Part shown: positions 61,746-64,000 of the stretch, piece after piece
How positions within the stretch are numbered: the stretch's first letter is position 1
Layout: each line of letters begins with the position of its first letter
Source: an uncultured Lachnospiraceae bacterium
Lineage (GTDB): Bacteria; Bacillota; Clostridia; Lachnospirales; Lachnospiraceae
NCBI GenBank assembly: GCA_910587935.1
Contig: CAJUNP010000001.1
Location: 246,337 to 310,336, forward strand
Direction: 5' to 3'
Length of the DNA stretch: 64,000 nucleotides
The notes under the pieces: generated by a model
Databases searched by the model: none
What the model saw: only the letters and a program-made list of their open reading frames with translations
What the model was told of the DNA's origin: nothing
Program-made: the position numbers and the translations under genes

Positions 61746-63179
61746 ATGGCAAAACAATATGAAACCGTAATCGGGCTGGAAGTTCACGTAGAACTTGCCA
61801 CCAGAACAAAAATATTCTGCGGATGCTCCACCGCTTTCGGCGGAGCGCCCAATACGCATACATGTCCGGTTTGTACCGGTATGCCGGGTTCACTGCCTGT
61901 CCTGAATAAGCAGGTGGTGGAATACGCCGTTGCGGTGGGACTGGCGGCAAATTGTGAGATCACAAGAAACTGCAAATTTGACAGAAAAAATTATTTTTAC
62001 CCCGATAATCCGCAGAATTATCAGATTTCCCAATTATATCTTCCGATCTGCCGCGACGGATGGGTAGGGATTGAAACGCAGGCGGGAAAAAAGAAAGTAC
62101 GTATTCATGAGATTCACATGGAAGAAGACGCCGGTAAACTGATTCATGACGAATGGGAGGATTGTTCCCTTGTTGATTATAACCGTTCCGGCGTTCCGCT
62201 GATTGAAATTGTTTCGGAGCCGGATATGCGCAGCGCGGAGGAAGTTATCGCCTATCTGGAAAAACTGCGTCTGCTCATTCAGTATCTGGGAGCCTCCGAT
62301 TGCAAGCTCCAGGAGGGTTCCATGCGTGCGGACGTGAATCTGTCCGTGCGGGAAGCGGGAAGCGGCAGGCTTGGAGTCAGGACGGAAATGAAAAATCTGA
62401 ATTCCTTTAAGGCCATCGCAAGAGCCATAGAAGGAGAAAGACAACGGCAGATCGAGCTTTTGGAGGAAGGAAAGCCGGTTACACAGGAAACCCGCAGGTG
62501 GGATGATAATAAGGAATATTCGTATGCCATGCGCTCCAAGGAAGACGCGCAGGATTACCGGTATTTTCCCGATCCGGATCTTGCGCCGGTACACATTAGC
62601 GAGGCGTGGTTACAACAGATCAGAGAGAAACAGCCGGAATTCCGGGACGAAAAAATGGCGCGGTATAAAGAAGAATTTAACATTCCCGATTATGATATTG
62701 AGATTCTTACATCTTCCAAACACCTGGCGGATTTATTTGAGGCCACGTCGGCTTTGTGCGGCCAGCCAAAAAAGGTTTCCAACTGGCTTATGGTGGAAAC
62801 GCTCCGGTTGTTGAAAGAAAAGGATATGGAACCGGAGGAAATTCGTTTTTCGCCTGAAAATCTGGCTTCTTTGATTGGCCTGACGGAGCGGAAAGTCATT
62901 AACGGTTCCGTAGCGAAAGAAGTGTTTGAGGTTTTGTTTGAGAAAGACATAGATCCTGAAAAATACGTGGAAGAAAAAGGACTGAAGACAGAACGGGACG
63001 AAGGCGCTCTGAAAAAGAGTATTGAGGAAATTGTGGAAGCGAACCCCCAGTCCGTGGAAGACTATAAAAACGGAAAAGAAAAAGCAATCGGTTTTCTGGT
63101 GGGACAGACCATGAAAGCCATGAAAGGGAAAGCGGACCCGGCACAAATCAACACAATACTGAGAGAATTTTTAAAGTAA
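61746..63179 (+). CDS. gatB: Asp/Glu-tRNA amidotransferase subunit B
   Basis: This 477-residue subunit binds mischarged tRNA and activates the Asp or Glu side chain with ATP. It has the N-terminal GLEVHVEL, Cys-rich zinc region (FCGCS, CPVC), RKNYFYPD and SGVPLIEIVSEPD. The C-terminal YqeY-like tail is complete. It starts 6 bases after gatA and is the last gene of the T-box operon. Confidence 0.95.
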   Translation: MAKQYETVIGLEVHVELATRTKIFCGCSTAFGGAPNTHTCPVCTGMPGSLPVLNKQVVEYAVAVGLAANCEITRNCKFDRKNYFYPDNPQNYQISQLYLPICRDGWVGIETQAGKKKVRIHEIHMEEDAGKLIHDEWEDCSLVDYNRSGVPLIEIVSEPDMRSAEEVIAYLEKLRLLIQYLGASDCKLQEGSMRADVNLSVREAGSGRLGVRTEMKNLNSFKAIARAIEGERQRQIELLEEGKPVTQETRRWDDNKEYSYAMRSKEDAQDYRYFPDPDLAPVHISEAWLQQIREKQPEFRDEKMARYKEEFNIPDYDIEILTSSKHLADLFEATSALCGQPKKVSNWLMVETLRLLKEKDMEPEEIRFSPENLASLIGLTERKVINGSVAKEVFEVLFEKDIDPEKYVEEKGLKTERDEGALKKSIEEIVEANPQSVEDYKNGKEKAIGFLVGQTMKAMKGKADPAQINTILREFLK

Positions 63180-63223
63180 AAATTTTACTCCGTTGTTTTT
63201 GGGAAATGAGAGGGGATTATATA

Positions 63224-64000
63224 ATGAGAGCAATGAAGAGCTGTTGTTTGATAATATTGATATTACTGTCGCTTTTTTCGGGGTGCGGGAAGGAGCAGCC
63301 TGTAAAAGAGCAGTCTGTAAAGGAGAAGACATATTATACAAAGCATCAGCTGATCGGTCTGTCCGGAATTGAAAAAGGAGACGTTCGGATTCAAAATTAT
63401 CGGTGCATTCCTACGGAGAAGTATGTATATGTAACCGGCTCATGGAGTCAGAGCGATTCTCTGGAGAATACGGAATTGGTATTGTACAGAATTTCTTATG
63501 ATACAGGGGAACCGGAATATGTAACCTCTTATCCGGAAGAATATTGTTATTGTCTTACCTGGTGCACGGGGACTGAGGATGACATTGCAATGGTCTGTGT
63601 AAAGACGGAATCCGAAGGCAGCCGGTATTGGCTTCATATGATAGATGGTGAGACAAAGAAAGAAGAGGTATATCCCCTGGACGACGCATTGGCGTCTTTG
63701 GGGGAATATGGCGTGTTTTCTGCGATGTCTGTTACGGATAAGGAATTGGTGATAGCCGATTCCGCAACAGGAGCCGTTGTGGTGATTGATTATCGCACAG
63801 GAACGCAGACACGGGTTATCCCCACGGAGACTACTATAAGTTATCTGGCGCACGGAAAAGGAGGTATCGTTTTTTGCATGGCACCGGAAGGGGACGGTAC
63901 GCTCTATACACTACAGCCGTCAGGAGGTAAGTTAGAAAAAAAAGCGGAGCAAATTTTCCTTCGCACCGGAAGGGGAAAGAGTTTCCTGGTAGAGGAGGAT
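63224..64000 (+). CDS. Putative lipoprotein with beta-propeller-like repeats, 3'-truncated by the window edge
   Basis: The frame is open from ATG 63224 to the end of the window (259 codons). AGAGGGG lies 7 bases upstream. A signal peptide with lipobox FSGC (Cys at about residue 21) is followed by beta-strand-rich repeats (LVLYRISYDTGEP, WLHMIDGETKK, VVVIDYRTGTQT). They look like propeller blades. Lachnospiraceae lipoproteins with such a start may carry a solute-binding domain further on, but that part is outside the window. Confidence 0.75.
   Translation, partial: MRAMKSCCLIILILLSLFSGCGKEQPVKEQSVKEKTYYTKHQLIGLSGIEKGDVRIQNYRCIPTEKYVYVTGSWSQSDSLENTELVLYRISYDTGEPEYVTSYPEEYCYCLTWCTGTEDDIAMVCVKTESEGSRYWLHMIDGETKKEEVYPLDDALASLGEYGVFSAMSVTDKELVIADSATGAVVVIDYRTGTQTRVIPTETTISYLAHGKGGIVFCMAPEGDGTLYTLQPSGGKLEKKAEQIFLRTGRGKSFLVEED

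Overview
The window looks like chromosome of a low-to-mid GC, Gram-positive, spore-forming Clostridia, most likely Lachnospiraceae. The support is: strong Shine-Dalgarno sites and consensus sigma-A-type promoters; a T-box-controlled non-discriminating AspRS plus GatCAB operon; the DapL branch of diaminopimelate synthesis; a PdaA-type cortex deacetylase; LCP, GH25 and lipoprotein genes; and no outer-membrane genes. I see no rRNA, tRNA, insertion sequence, prophage or CRISPR array.

Layout. (1) 1-6.4 kb: the end of a polytopic membrane protein, a second membrane protein, a membrane-anchored SGNH-like protein whose nucleophile position is not Ser, a small zinc-ribbon gene on the minus strand, and a very large membrane-anchored GH25 muramidase with a Glu/Tyr-rich tandem repeat. 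(2) 6.5-26.5 kb: a wall or surface glycopolymer locus with dTDP-rhamnose genes (rfbB, rfbA, rfbC; no rfbD here), a second GH25, a Wzm/Wzt-type ABC exporter whose ATPase has a carbohydrate-binding tail, a fused methyltransferase-kinase-like protein resembling WbdD chain terminators, five GT2 proteins, a phosphohexomutase, a polyprenyl-phosphate sugar-1-phosphate transferase, and an LCP ligase that probably attaches the polymer to peptidoglycan. (3) 26.6-31.5 kb: HtrA, a ClpX-like unfoldase with a long linker, and an S8 protease. (4) 31.5-44.9 kb: an accessory region with GH16 and GH2 hydrolases, a signal peptidase II homologue, carbamate kinase, two MATE exporters, small lipoproteins and membrane peptides, a SunS/TPR-like glycosyltransferase and a large Ig-like surface protein. 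(5) 45-56.7 kb: housekeeping genes (hisC, DUF368/PopT-like, methyltransferase, hslO, nadE, glnA with an ANTAR regulator, dapF-dapL, pdaA). (6) 56.8-64 kb: an ECF sigma/anti-sigma pair, the T-box-aspS-gatCAB operon and the start of a lipoprotein.

How the parts fit. Regions 1 and 2 form one envelope programme: nucleotide sugars are made, the chain is primed on undecaprenyl phosphate, built by GT2 enzymes, probably capped by the methyltransferase-kinase, exported by Wzm/Wzt and ligated by LCP, while GH25 enzymes remodel the wall. The DUF368 protein (lipid carrier recycling) and the dap genes (peptidoglycan precursor) feed the same envelope. The signals most worth follow-up are the WbdD-like cap plus Wzt tail in a monoderm, the complementary decay of two-domain GT2 proteins, the GAAC two-codon T-box, and an RNA leader that buries the Shine-Dalgarno site of the Ig-like surface protein.
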